Position numbers and translations under genes: made by a program. Positions 1-8,506 of a DNA stretch of 64,000 nucleotides are shown piece after piece (position 1 is the first letter of the stretch; each line of letters begins with the position of its first letter). The stretch comes from Portunus trituberculatus (taxonomy: Eukaryota; Arthropoda; Malacostraca; Decapoda; Portunidae), in NCBI RefSeq assembly GCF_017591435.1, contig NC_059289.1, forward strand, positions 7,030,337 to 7,094,336, written 5' to 3'. The notes beneath the pieces were generated by a model. That model did not search any database and was not told where the DNA came from. It saw only the letters and a list, made by a program, of their open reading frames with translations.

Positions 1-194
1 GCCACTGTGACCATGGTTGCCACCCACGTCTCAAGTAGGAATGGCAGACCCAGCGCCATCCATTGAGGTAGCGGCCCGGGCACTGGGTTAACGAAGCACA
101 AATACTCCATGTCATATGCCACCTGTAAAATCAACAAAGAATAGAAAAAAGTAAGGAAATAGACAGACAAAATGCAGAAAAATCGAATATCGAC
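1..194. other. Left edge, no gene recognised
   Basis: I see no coding region, RNA gene or clear repeat before the jockey-like sequence that begins near 195. The stretch is of mixed composition, GC-richer in its first 100 bases and A-rich after 120. Confidence 0.5.
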
Positions 195-343
195 GAGGTA
201 GTAGACACCTACCGAAACGATAATTTATTTACAGCGCACTAGTTCTGTTCCAGACCAGAATTCAGGTGGTGTTGTGAATTTTCCATTAAATCTAGCTGTG
301 ATCTCGCTGAACATTTTCCTTTGTGTCTCACAACTCAAAGGGT
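195..343 (+). mobile_element. Jockey-like LINE, 5' part, cut by LTR element
   Basis: This 150-base piece aligns by eye with 12865-13010: both carry GTAGTAGACACCT, then a shared block ending in TTTGTGTCTCACAACTCAA. In the other copy this block lies upstream of the endonuclease region of a jockey-like LINE, so it is probably 5' untranslated or ORF1 sequence. It ends abruptly at the LTR boundary at 344. The same LINE resumes at 7076, but about 650 bases further along than expected. Confidence 0.6.
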
Positions 344-1008
344 TGTTATGTTCACCGGTTAAACGGGTAAGATTGGCATCGGGGAGCCGGTGAACAATAA
401 CAATAAAAAAAAAAACACTGCAGGTTCAACTGGTGAGGAAATGCAAAGTGGGCACTTTAAAAGCTATTTTAATAACCCATAATGAAACTGACACACATAG
501 ATATAACATGAAACATGAAACACAGATATATAACATGAAACACAGGAAAATGACATACACATATACATATAACACAGAAATAAATACAACAATAAAGAAC
601 CCAACTTAATACCTAACAATAATCCTAATCCTATATGGAGGCAATGTGGAAAACACGGACGAGGGGAAGTGATACTTATGCGGTGTCGCAGTGGTGAAGT
701 GCTGGGTGATGGTTGATCCCACGGTAGACCCAAGAGGCGTTGTGTTCACTGGTTGAGGCCTGGACCTCAACTGACTTCCAGAAAGCCAAGAGCTGGCTTA
801 ACACTTCCGGTTGAGTCGAATGGGGCCGCGTGAATCCAACTTCGGGACAGTAGCGGGGCTTCATGAGACGGTGACGTGGAGGGTTCATGAGACGGTGGCG
901 TGGAAGGTTCACGAGACGGTGACGTGGAAGGGAGGCGGAGAGGTGGCGAACGAGGTAACAAGCGGAGGAGGTGATGGTAGTGGAGTATGTTACGGGCGGG
1001 CCGTAACA
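344..1008 (-). repeat. 3' LTR of Gmr1-like copy 1
   Basis: The 665-base terminal repeat matches 6412-7075 with only a small number of scattered substitutions and homopolymer length differences (by eye, of the order of 2 percent). On the minus strand it starts TGTTACGGCCCGCCCGTAACA and ends in CATAACA, a TG...CA pair. Similar LTR divergence to the other end implies fairly recent insertion. An AT-rich stretch (480-640) probably holds the promoter and polyadenylation signals. Confidence 0.9.
860..931 (-). repeat. Three 24-bp tandem repeats inside the LTR
   Basis: Units start at 860, 884 and 908, each beginning TTCATGAGACGGTG (third unit TTCACGAG). The 5' LTR has the same three units at 6926, 6950 and 6974. 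The LTRs of the second copy (26076-26674 and 33422-33983) have only one unit, which accounts for most of their shorter length. Position is in the U3 part, where tandem repeats often act as enhancers; that role is inference. Confidence 0.8.
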
Positions 1009-1020
1009 TTTCCTCCCCCC
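1009..1020 (-). promoter_or_regulatory. Polypurine tract of copy 1
   Basis: On the minus strand the sequence GGGGGGAGGAAA lies directly against the 3' LTR. A purine run in this place is the plus-strand priming site of LTR retrotransposons. It follows the RNase H stop codon by about 20 bases, which fixes RNase H as the last domain of pol. Confidence 0.85.
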
Positions 1021-1039
1021 TAAGACCTCCGTAATGGGC

Positions 1040-1948
1040 TCATGAAGGAGGTGAGACGGGAGATCTTGATAAGGCGTCGGCGATGATGTTGTCCACCCCC
1101 TTGATATGGTGGACTTTCAAGTTGAAGGGTTGAGTTAACAAGGCCCACCTAAGAATGCGTTGGTTTCGGTTCTTCATGGCGTGAAGGAAGGCCAGAGGAT
1201 TGTGATCGGTGAAGACCTTCGTAGTTTGAGGACCAGGATGAAGGTAGCACTCAAAACGTTGGAGCGCCAGGACGAGTGCCAGAGCCTCCTTCTCGATGGT
1301 GGAGTAGTTGAGTTGATGTTTCTTCAGCTTGGCGGAGTGATAGGCGATGGGATGGAGGATGCCGCTTGTGGGGTCCGTTTGTAGTAGGACAGCACCCACT
1401 CCAACTCCACTCGCGTCCACTTGTAGATGGAAGGGGCGGGAGTGATCTGGCGTCCAGACCACTGGTTCCGAGGAGAACGCCTTGAGGTGTTGGAAGGCTT
1501 GGTCACAGGTCGGGGTCCAGTGGAAGGGGACGGAAGTGCTGATAAGGTCCGTCAGGGGGGCGGCCAGGGTGGAGAAGTTCCTACAGAATCTTCTGTAGAA
1601 ACCAGCCATCCCCAAGAACCTCATGAGAGCTTTCCTGGTGGTAGGGACAGGGAAGCCAAGGATGGCCTCCACGTTGGCTCTCTTGGGGCGAACCTTGCCG
1701 TTCCCCACCACATGTCCCAGGTAGACCACCGTAGACTTCCCGAAGGTGGACTTGGCCAGGTTGATTGTAAGCCCGGCTTCCTGCAACCGACCCATCAGCC
1801 TCCGAAGACGGGTCAGATGTGTCACCCAGTCGTCCGAAGTCACCACCAGGTCGTCCAGATATGCAGATGTTCCCTCCAAGTCCTGGGTGATGTAATTTAT
1901 AGCCCTCTGGAAGGTGGCGGGAGCATTAGACAAGCCAAAGGGCATCAC
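1040..1948 (-). CDS. pol (3' part): Reverse transcriptase palm/thumb and RNase H, copy 1
   Basis: This 302-residue open frame opens with MPFGLSNAPATFQ, the conserved block before the catalytic box. YLDD is at about residue 31-34 and supplies two of the three metal-binding aspartates of the polymerase. The thumb follows (RRFCRNFS, LTDL), then RNase H with the four acidic residues: D in QVDASGVG, E in IEKEALAL, D in FTDHNPLAF and D in NIIADALSR. It copies the element RNA into DNA in the particle. The frame ends with SRSPVSPPS and stop just before the polypurine tract. No integrase follows it, which is the key structural oddity. The first part of RT lies in other frames at 1990-2722. The RT family is clearly Ty3/gypsy. 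Confidence 0.93.
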   Translation of the reverse strand: MMPFGLSNAPATFQRAINYITQDLEGTSAYLDDLVVTSDDWVTHLTRLRRLMGRLQEAGLTINLAKSTFGKSTVVYLGHVVGNGKVRPKRANVEAILGFPVPTTRKALMRFLGMAGFYRRFCRNFSTLAAPLTDLISTSVPFHWTPTCDQAFQHLKAFSSEPVVWTPDHSRPFHLQVDASGVGVGAVLLQTDPTSGILHPIAYHSAKLKKHQLNYSTIEKEALALVLALQRFECYLHPGPQTTKVFTDHNPLAFLHAMKNRNQRILRWALLTQPFNLKVHHIKGVDNIIADALSRSPVSPPS

Positions 1949-1989
1949 TGTGTATTGGTATAGTCCGAAGGGGGTGATGAAGGCGGATA

Positions 1990-2605
1990 TTATTCGGGCC
2001 TCGTCCGAGAGGGAATCTGGTAGTAACCTTTAAGTAAGTCTATAGTGGTTACAAATTTGGCTACTCCTATACTATCTATAAGGTCCTCTATCAAGGGCAA
2101 TGGGTAGGAGTCTGGCACCGTCACTTTATTTAATTTCCTGTAGTCGGTGCAAAATCGACTACTACCATCTGGCTTAGATGTTAACAGGCAGGAGAAGCCC
2201 AGGGGATATACTAGGTTCTGCAAGGTGATGACAGAGCAGATAGTCTACCTCTTTTTTCATCAAGTCTCTTTTAATGGGTGAAATGCGATAGGCTGGTTGT
2301 CTTATAGGCTTGATGTCATTAGATATTAATGTTATGTCATGTTGGATAGTATTACAAAGTCCTGGAAGGTCACCTGTGATTTCTGAAAAGTCTAGCAATA
2401 ACTTTTTAAGATCAGACTGTTGTGAAGGTGTTAAGGAAAGAAACACCTCATCAAGGTTGGACATGATTTGGCTGTTTGAGGGGCGTCCTTTAGGTGACGA
2501 GAAGAGGAATTCGATGTCGGACTCTTCCTCGGGGGGCACAGGACCAGACTCCTTCCCTACCAGACATACAGGTACAGTGCGAGACAAGTCGTCCTCTGGT
2601 TCTCT
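1990..2605 (-). CDS. pol (RT part): Reverse transcriptase N-terminal half, copy 1
   Basis: Two overlapping frames carry the RT fingers. The first (to about 2174) runs from a linker with SLTPSQQSDLKKLLLDF into SNDIKPIRQPAYRISPIKR, the usual start of gypsy-type RT, and on to HHLAEPSISP. The second (1990-2223) has GSSRFCTDYRKLN, YPLPLIEDLID and the first catalytic aspartate in TTIDLLKGYYQIP. A frame change near 2200 joins them and another near 1985 separates them from the YLDD part. Copy 2 covers the same residues at 32329-32870 in a single frame up to its breakpoint, so the shift near 2200 is private to this copy. Confidence 0.88.
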
Positions 2606-2913
2606 GGAGTGGTAAGGTTTCATTAGATTAATATGAACTAGTTGGGAATCCTTACGACGGTCAGGAGTGTGGACCACATAATTTAATGGACTTAGTTTTT
2701 GAGCCACAACATAAGGTCCCATGAACTTACTGTGAAGAGCATTGCCTGGAGTGGGGAGAAAAGTAAAACCTTGTCTCCTGGTTTGAAACTTCTCATGACA
2801 GATTTGGGAAGAGAATTCTGTTGCATTTTAGTTTGAGATTTGAGGAAGTTTGATTTAGCAAAAGATCTGACTTCACTGATTTTATTCTTAAGGTTACTGA
2901 TGTAGTCAGACAC
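2606..2913 (-). CDS. pol (IN part): Integrase C-terminal domain (GPY/F-like), copy 1
   Basis: The segment reads through SDYISNLKNKISEVRSFAKS, then a small basic module with FKPGDKVLLF, MGPYVVAQKLSPLNYVV and a terminal HINLMKPYH. This is the SH3-like C-terminal module that follows the catalytic core in gypsy integrases; it helps bind DNA. It is read directly into the RT linker without a stop (the frame 2174-2722 covers both), which shows that integrase is upstream of RT in one polyprotein. A frame change lies near 2700-2720 inside a short T/C run. Confidence 0.85.
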
Positions 2914-3115
2914 ACTGGGGCTTGAAGGAGTATTTTGAGTAAACCATTGATCCTTTAATATTTTGAGAGGCCCCCTGATCTGTCTACCATAGAGTAATTC
3001 AAAAGGGAGTAACCTAAAGAATCTTGAGGAGATTCTCTTAAAGCGAAGAGAAGGAAAGAGATACTTTCATCCCAGTCTCCTTGATGCTCCAAGCAATACT
3101 TCTTCATCATGGATT

Positions 3116-3556
3116 TTAATGTTTGGTGAAACCGCTCCAGACAGCCTTGGGATTGGGGTGGTAAGCCGAGGAGGTAACATGGTCGATGTTTAGCTCATTC
3201 ACTATCTGTTGGAAAAAATTGCTAGTGAAATTGCTACCCTTGTCAGACTGAATTTGTTTTGGAATTCCTACCGAGGTGAAAAAATGTATTAGATGTTTTA
3301 CAATGGTCTTTGATGTGATGTTCTTAAGAGGGAATGCTTCAGGGTACCTGGTAGTGGGATCCATGAGGGTTAACAAATACTGATTCCCTCGTTTGGTTTT
3401 GGGTAAGGGCCCTACGCAGTCTAGAATGATCTTTTCGAAGGGCTCCGTCTGAACTGGAATAGGCGTCAGAGGAGCTGGCACAAGGCGTTCGTTAGGCTTA
3501 CCCACAATTTGACATATGTGACATGTTTTTACATAGTGTGACACATCCTTTTTCAT
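3116..3556 (-). CDS. pol (IN part): Integrase zinc finger end and catalytic core, copy 1
   Basis: The frame starts at MKKDVSHYVKTCHICQ, whose CxxC closes the HHCC zinc finger. The core follows: first catalytic D in IILDCVGPLP, a strand with YLLTLMDPTTRYPEA, and second D in IQSDKGSNFTSNF. The region that should hold the catalytic glutamate begins AYHPNPKA but then leaves frame; reading another frame downstream recovers the usual ERF and the rest of the core (about 2940-3130). The break is one base short in a run of four C, and copy 2 has the identical break at 29900. Function: joins the DNA copy to the host genome. Confidence 0.88.
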   Translation of the reverse strand: MKKDVSHYVKTCHICQIVGKPNERLVPAPLTPIPVQTEPFEKIILDCVGPLPKTKRGNQYLLTLMDPTTRYPEAFPLKNITSKTIVKHLIHFFTSVGIPKQIQSDKGSNFTSNFFQQIVNELNIDHVTSSAYHPNPKAVWSGFTKH

Positions 3557-4045
3557 TCCTGGCCAAAAAAATGTTGAAGAGCCTTCTTGTAGGTTTTTGG
3601 ATGCCTAGATGACCTGACAATCCATCATGAGCTAGTTCTATAATGGCTGGTCTTACAGACAAGGGATGACAACTTGATGTGTTTCTGACCAGGTGTCTAG
3701 TTGTTTCAGTTCAGGAGGTCTGTAGGCACGCATCAGGACTCCTTCCTGATAATAAAAACAAGGCAATTTAGACATATCCTTTGTCTCACTGGCAACATGT
3801 CTGATCTTAGCCAAAGTGAGATCCTGTTCCTGAGCATTAATCAAATTCTCCTTTGAAATGATGTTATTGTACAAGTTGTCAGTAGAGGCAATCATTGGTG
3901 GAGGAGGTGGTGAAAGGGCAGGGGACTTGGACTGAGACCTGGTGACTGCACACACTGGGAAGAAGTGAGGGGATGTTTCGTCCAGGGTCTTAGTGGGACT
4001 TTCTGTTAAGGGAGAATCAAGAACAATTAAGTTTGGAACAGCCAA
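3557..4045 (-). CDS. pol (PR-IN part): Protease-integrase linker and integrase N-terminus, copy 1
   Basis: The frame 3653-4045 carries a linker rich in Ser and Pro (SKSPALSPPPPP) followed by a helical stretch with ENLINAQEQDLTLAKIRH, typical of the region before the integrase zinc finger, and ends at VVIPCL. The next block, 3557-3650, encodes the histidines of the finger (LAHDGLSGHLG) but needs two frame changes, at a run of five T and at a run of seven A on the plus strand. Copy 2 has runs of the same length there. Confidence 0.75.
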
Positions 4046-4199
4046 GTTACCCGCAAGATCATTACCCAGTACAAGATGTACCCCGGTACTGGCAGTTCAC
4101 CAGGTTTAATGGCTACCTCAACCTCTCCTGAAATGAAAGGGCACTGTAAGCTAATATTAGCCAAGGGATAGGAGAGCTGTGATTCGAGACCTGTAAGGA

Positions 4200-4433
4200 T
4201 CACCTTCTCCCAGTGAAAGCCTGTTTGATGTTAGGGATGACATCTTCCCTTAAGATGGATTGGGCAGCACCTGTATCACGCAGAACCTTGACATTTATTG
4301 CCTTGTCTTTACCATCAGTCAGGGACACTTTACCTTGATACATGTACGAGTCATAAAGTTCTAGAGGAGAGTTGACAGGGTTAGCTAGGGCCACTGGTTT
4401 CTTGTTCTCAAATGTGTTAGGTTTAGGGGCCAC
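4200..4433 (-). CDS. pro: Retropepsin-like aspartic protease, copy 1
   Basis: The catalytic motif is VLRDTGAAQSIL (about residues 48-59 of the 77-residue open frame), the DTGA form of retroviral-type proteases that act as dimers. It sits after the zinc knuckle and before the integrase linker. The frame stops in a short indel at 4200-4205; copy 2 (28623-29030) continues from GEKVILTGL through the second half of the domain, including ISGEVEVAI. The protease cuts the gag-pol polyprotein into its parts. Confidence 0.85.
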   Translation of the reverse strand: MAPKPNTFENKKPVALANPVNSPLELYDSYMYQGKVSLTDGKDKAINVKVLRDTGAAQSILREDVIPNIKQAFTGRR

Positions 4434-4475
4434 AAAAGAAAGTTGACGTTGAGAGGCCTTGCAATTTGGGTGTCT

Positions 4476-4517
4476 ACATTTTTGGATCGTGTGACCTGGT
4501 TTCTTACAGTATGTACA
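4476..4517 (-). CDS. gag (NC part): Gag zinc knuckle (CCHC), copy 1
   Basis: In one minus-strand frame the bases encode CTYCKKPGHTIQKC, a perfect C-x2-C-x4-H-x4-C knuckle of nucleocapsid. It binds the element RNA during packaging. The knuckle is in a different frame from the capsid upstream; the change is at a CCCC run that is one base too short in both copies. Too short to stand as its own open frame. Confidence 0.85.
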
Positions 4518-4640
4518 CCAGGGGAATTATATGCATTTGGCGAGAATCCGGTCGGCTTACCACCCGCGCCCCAAAACCTTCCCCAAAGGAGGACCTAACA
4601 TTAGATAGTGAACCACGACCTCTACTACCCAGGGATCCCA

Positions 4641-5018
4641 TCAACAAAGCAAACGCATCAGCCACTTTAGCGGCAGACATAAGATCACTCTCTCCCGTTC
4701 TTCCACATGCCTCAGAATATTAAAGGGTAACTTGTTCTTCCATTCTTCCAGGACCATTAGATTGAGCAACTCCGAAAAGGTGGTAATGTTAAGGGCGGCT
4801 AACCATTTCTTAAATTGTCTTAGTTTCTCACTAGCAAATTCAACATAGGTGTGAGACTCTGGTTTCACATACTTTCGGAACTGTTGTCTGTATCCATCAG
4901 AAGTGATAGAGTAGGCGTCTAGAATGTTACCTTTGATCTCTTCATATTCTACCTCATCACTAAGGCCGTTGTATACCCTATAAGCTTTTCCTACTAGCTT
5001 AGGGACAAGGAGAGACAC
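4641..5018 (-). CDS. gag (CA part): Gag capsid with SCAN-like C-terminal segment, copy 1
   Basis: The 125-residue frame starts in VPKLVGKAYRVYNGL and includes YRQQFRKYVKPESHTYVEFA, then LRQFKKWLAALN and LLNLMVLEEWKNKLPFNIL. The last block matches the pattern of the vertebrate SCAN dimerisation domain (LLVLEQFLxxLPxEL). SCAN is known to come from Gmr1-like gag capsid. The upstream part continues in a slightly different frame (WPKDQW, FESIANRN). A one-base shift after HVEERE moves the downstream part (MSAAKVADAFALL) into another frame in both copies. Role: forms the particle shell. Confidence 0.8.
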   Translation of the reverse strand: MSLLVPKLVGKAYRVYNGLSDEVEYEEIKGNILDAYSITSDGYRQQFRKYVKPESHTYVEFASEKLRQFKKWLAALNITTFSELLNLMVLEEWKNKLPFNILRHVEERERVILCLPLKWLMRLLC

Positions 5019-5258
5019 CCACTGATCCTTGGGCCATTTATTCCTATTAGCAATGCTCTCAAAAGCGCGAAATGACCCGTCAACATCAGATTCATCAAAA
5101 GGGGGAACTAGCGGAGCAGCTGTAGCAGGATTAAAGCTTGCTAACTTTTTCTTTATATCTATTTCTTCCCTCTAAACTTAGCGTCATTTCGTAGGGCTAA
5201 CTCCTGAATTTCTAACTCTTTCTCCTGCCTTTTAAGTTGTAACTGAAATTCTCTCTCT

Positions 5259-5732
5259 TTATCTTCTCTGCCTGTAGTTGCATTTGTTTTCCTGTAGTTG
5301 CATTTCTCTTTTCTGCCTGTTTGCATTTCTTTCTTCTTTTTCTGCCTGTAGTTGCATTTCTTCTCTTCTTTTTTCCTTCTGCCTGTAGTTGCATTTGTTT
5401 TCATGCATCCGGTATTCTAGTTTAAGCTTCTCAATTTCCCACTGACTTATCCTACTCTTATCCTGTTCTTCCTGGGGACTGTGTATTATAGTCCTCGTAG
5501 AGGCTGACATGGGAGTTAACTCTTCTATGGCATTTCCTAGCAACTGACCTTCTTGCACTAGATGTTCAACAACTACATTCTTAATGACCTCTTTAGTCAT
5601 CTGAGACGTGATGGGAACATCAAAATGTTTAGCGATGGTCTTCCATTGGTCCTTCTTTATATTAGCATCTTTAAGTTGTTCCAGAGAAGGGTCAGCACAA
5701 AAATCTTCAACGTTAAACTGAGCGGAAGCCAT
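5259..5732 (-). CDS. gag (N part): Gag N-terminal region with coiled coil, copy 1
   Basis: The start codon at 5732 gives MASAQFNVEDFCADPSLEQL, followed by a helical region (LKDANIKKDQWKTIAKHFDV, KNVVVEHLVQEG) and a charged linker to a coiled-coil repeat zone. From about residue 110 the sequence enters tandem units of ATGCAACTACAGGCAGAAAA and slips frame from unit to unit. The correct frame appears to read MQLQAEK repeatedly and then FQLQLKRQEKELEIQEL. Copy 2 has the same start at 27355. This start is chosen because the upstream leader has stops in all frames and both copies conserve it. Confidence 0.8.
   Translation of the reverse strand: MASAQFNVEDFCADPSLEQLKDANIKKDQWKTIAKHFDVPITSQMTKEVIKNVVVEHLVQEGQLLGNAIEELTPMSASTRTIIHSPQEEQDKSRISQWEIEKLKLEYRMHENKCNYRQKEKRREEMQLQAEKEERNANRQKREMQLQENKCNYRQRR
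5270..5405 (-). repeat. 20-bp coding minisatellite in gag, copy 1
   Basis: About five units with the core TGCAACTACAGGCAGAAAA on the minus strand, separated by 2-12 purine-rich bases. They encode MQLQAEK-type heptad-like segments. The number and spacing of units differ from copy 2 (27690-27805), so the array has changed since the copies separated. Confidence 0.8.
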
Positions 5733-6391
5733 ATTAAATAGATGTTAAACAACAACAAAAAAAAAATGATAAGCGAATTACTTAAGTGAGGAACTTGGCA
5801 GAGTGATAATAAAGGCAACCTTGAAATTACCTAGATTATACTTAAGTAAACACTTATGAGTACAATCACTAATGAGGGGTAAACTAGAGAATTACGGCAT
5901 TAAGAGGGATCCGGATTACTCTAGTTACGAGACTTGAGAGTGAGGAGCGAATTGTACTGAGACTTGTTATTGATAAGGAGGCGGATTAGTCTGAGAGACT
6001 AGTTAAAATGGCCGATTCTAACTAGCGAGAAAAATGATCCGCGAAGTGAGGGGATTGAGGGTTCGCATGAACATATGATGATCCCAACACTTGGATAACA
6101 CTTATTACACACCTGCCTATGTGCAAAAATAGAGATAAGTGCTATCGGTGAACACGCCTTTCTACCTGGTTTCCTGCTCTACCACTGCTATGCGATACCA
6201 ATGAAAGTCACGAAGCACGTTTAACCCAAAAGGAGCCACTTGATCGCACAAAGGTAAATTTAAACCACACGCAGAGTAAGTCACAGAAAAAAACACATCA
6301 AAGTCACAACACCACAGAAACACAAAAAAAATAATGTAATCACAGAAAAAAAGTCACTGGAAAAATGGAACACTGAACATGGGTTATAATG
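5733..6391 (-). other. Untranslated leader of copy 1
   Basis: This 660-base stretch lies between the primer binding site and the gag start. It has stops in every frame on the minus strand and is nearly identical to 26695-27354 in copy 2. It probably holds the packaging signal; I see no known motif. Confidence 0.7.
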
Positions 6392-6409
6392 GTCCTGTCA
6401 CGGTCGCCA
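6392..6409 (-). promoter_or_regulatory. Primer binding site, tRNA-Arg(UCG) type, copy 1
   Basis: Two bases (AT) after the 5' LTR the minus strand reads TGGCGACCGTGACAGGAC. This is complementary to the 3' end plus CCA of arthropod tRNA-Arg with anticodon UCG, as I remember that tRNA. The same site is at 26677-26694 in copy 2. Confidence 0.8.
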
Positions 6410-6411
6410 AT

Positions 6412-7075
6412 TGTTACGTTCACCGGTTAAACTGGTAAGATTGGCATCGGGAGCCGGTGAACAATAACAATAAAAAAAACACTGCAGGTTCAACTGGTGA
6501 GGAAATGCAAAGGGGGCACTTTAAAAAGCTATTTTAATAACCCATAATGAAACTGACACACATAGATATAACATGAAACATGAAACACAGATATATAACA
6601 TGAAACACAGGAAAATGACATACACATATACATATAACACAGAAATAAATACAACAATAAAGAACCCAACTTAATACCTAACAATAATCCTAATCCTATA
6701 TGGAGGCAATGTGGAAAAAACGGACGAGGGGAAGTGATACTTATGCGGTGTCGCAGTGGTGAAGTGCTGGGTGATGGTTGATCCCACGGTAGACCCAAGA
6801 GGCGTTGTGTTCACTGGTTGAGGCCTGGACCTCGACTTGACTTTCCAGAAAGCCGAGAGCTGGCTTAACACTTCCGGTTGAGTCGAATGGGGCCGCGTGA
6901 ATCCAACTTCGGGACAGTAGCGGGCTTCATGAGACGGTGACGTGGAGGGTTCATGAGACGGTGGCGTGGAAGGTTCATGAGACGGTGACGTGGAAGGTGA
7001 GGCGGAGAGGTGGCGAACGAGGTAACAAGCGGAGGAGGTGATGGTAGTGGAGTATGTTACGGGCGGGCCGTAACA
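6412..7075 (-). repeat. 5' LTR of Gmr1-like copy 1
   Basis: The 664-base repeat pairs with 344-1008. On the minus strand it begins TGTTACGGCCCGCCCGTAACA, itself a short inverted repeat, and ends CGTAACA. It includes the three 24-bp units at 6926-6997. The right flank is jockey-like LINE sequence (CACTGACTATCCTGG). Confidence 0.9.
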
Positions 7076-8006
7076 CACTGACTATCCTGGTTAACAAGCC
7101 TTCAACTTTGTTATCCTCCATGACCTAGAGCAACTGGTACAGCACCCTGACCTAGAGCAACTGGTACAGCACCCTACTTGTATTCCTGACTGTCATGGAA
7201 ATACGCCAACATTCATGATCTTTTCCTTATCTCTAATCCTTCTGTTTTTGCTGTTACCCTATCTTCTCCGTTGGGCTCCTCCGATCACAATCTAATATCT
7301 TTATCTTGTTCTATTTCTTCAATCCCTCCTCAGGATCCCTCAAGGCGGAGGTACCTTTGGCGATTTTGCTTCAGCTAGCTGGGGAAATCTGAGAAGGTAA
7401 TATGCTGATTTTTCCTGGAATGATTACGGTTTCCGTGTCAGAGACCATCAGCCTAACCCTTCTGAACCTTGGTTTAACACAGCCTGTTCTCGTGCTATAC
7501 ATAATAGAAAGGTTACTCACCAAAGGCACTTGAGCCTTCCATCACTTGAATCTCATGCACTTTATATTTCTGCCCAAAATCATGCCAAGTTTGTTCTTCA
7601 ACTTGCCAAACATTCCTTCATAAAAAGATGTCAAAATCTTTTAAACTCAAACTCCCTTCGAGACTTCTGACATTTAGCCCAAAACATCTCCAATAGCTTT
7701 ACTTCTTCATCTTTCCCTCCTTTATTTCATGCTAATGCCATCACATCTGTCTCTAAAGCTGAACTCTTCTCTTAAACCTTTGCTAACAAATCCATCTTGG
7801 ATGATTTTGGGCTTGTCCCTCTCTCTCCTCCTCCCTCTTACTATATCATGCCTACAATTAAACTTCTTCGTAATGATTTTTTCCATGCCCTCTCTGGCCT
7901 AGACCCTCGGAAGGCTTATGGACCTGATGTGGTCCCTCCTAATGTTCTAAAAAACTGTGTTTCCGTGCTTGCACCTTGCCTATCCAAACTCTTTCAATTA
8001 TGGCTA
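7076..8006 (+). mobile_element. Jockey-like LINE, middle part, continues from 343
   Basis: Broken frames carry the late endonuclease part, the interdomain region (KPWFNTACSRAIH-like) and the start of RT (GLDPRKAYGPDVVPPNVLKN at about 7890-7950). It aligns with 13687-14680 and 24596-25560. A short block, GACCTAGAGCAACTGGTACA, is duplicated in tandem near 7120-7170. Many stops and shifts mark it as dead. It runs into the assembly gap at 8007. Confidence 0.85.
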
Positions 8007-8506
8007 NNNNNNNNNNNNNNNNNNNNNNNNNNNNNNNNNNNNNNNNNNNNNNNNNNNNNNNNNNNNNNNNNNNNNNNNNNNNNNNNNNNNNNNNNNNNNN
8101 NNNNNNNNNNNNNNNNNNNNNNNNNNNNNNNNNNNNNNNNNNNNNNNNNNNNNNNNNNNNNNNNNNNNNNNNNNNNNNNNNNNNNNNNNNNNNNNNNNNN
8201 NNNNNNNNNNNNNNNNNNNNNNNNNNNNNNNNNNNNNNNNNNNNNNNNNNNNNNNNNNNNNNNNNNNNNNNNNNNNNNNNNNNNNNNNNNNNNNNNNNNN
8301 NNNNNNNNNNNNNNNNNNNNNNNNNNNNNNNNNNNNNNNNNNNNNNNNNNNNNNNNNNNNNNNNNNNNNNNNNNNNNNNNNNNNNNNNNNNNNNNNNNNN
8401 NNNNNNNNNNNNNNNNNNNNNNNNNNNNNNNNNNNNNNNNNNNNNNNNNNNNNNNNNNNNNNNNNNNNNNNNNNNNNNNNNNNNNNNNNNNNNNNNNNNN
8501 NNNNNN
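8007..8506. other. Assembly gap, 500 N
   Basis: Exactly 500 unknown bases, the same size as the three other gaps, so the length is a placeholder. The left side is jockey RT and the right side is unrelated unique-looking sequence. Confidence 0.98.

Larger units (their letters stand above)
344..7075 (-). mobile_element. Gmr1-like Ty3/gypsy LTR retrotransposon, copy 1 (complete structure)
   Basis: Read on the minus strand, the element has a 5' LTR (6412-7075), tRNA-Arg-type primer binding site (6392-6409), leader, gag with coiled-coil, capsid and zinc knuckle, protease, integrase, reverse transcriptase, RNase H, polypurine tract (1009-1020) and 3' LTR (344-1008). Total 6732 bases with a 5.4 kb internal region. 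RT and RNase H are Ty3/gypsy-like (TDYRKLN, YLDD, TDHNPL), yet integrase lies upstream of RT, and RNase H ends about 20 bases before the polypurine tract, leaving no room for a downstream integrase. This order is known for the Gmr1-like lineage. The reading frame is interrupted by several one-base shifts. No target-site duplication is visible: AGGGT on the left and CACTG on the right. Confidence 0.9.

Noticed and set aside
4466..4723. Plus-strand frame opposite gag in the LTR element
   Set aside because: Antisense shadow of the capsid and zinc knuckle; the same frame appears opposite copy 2.
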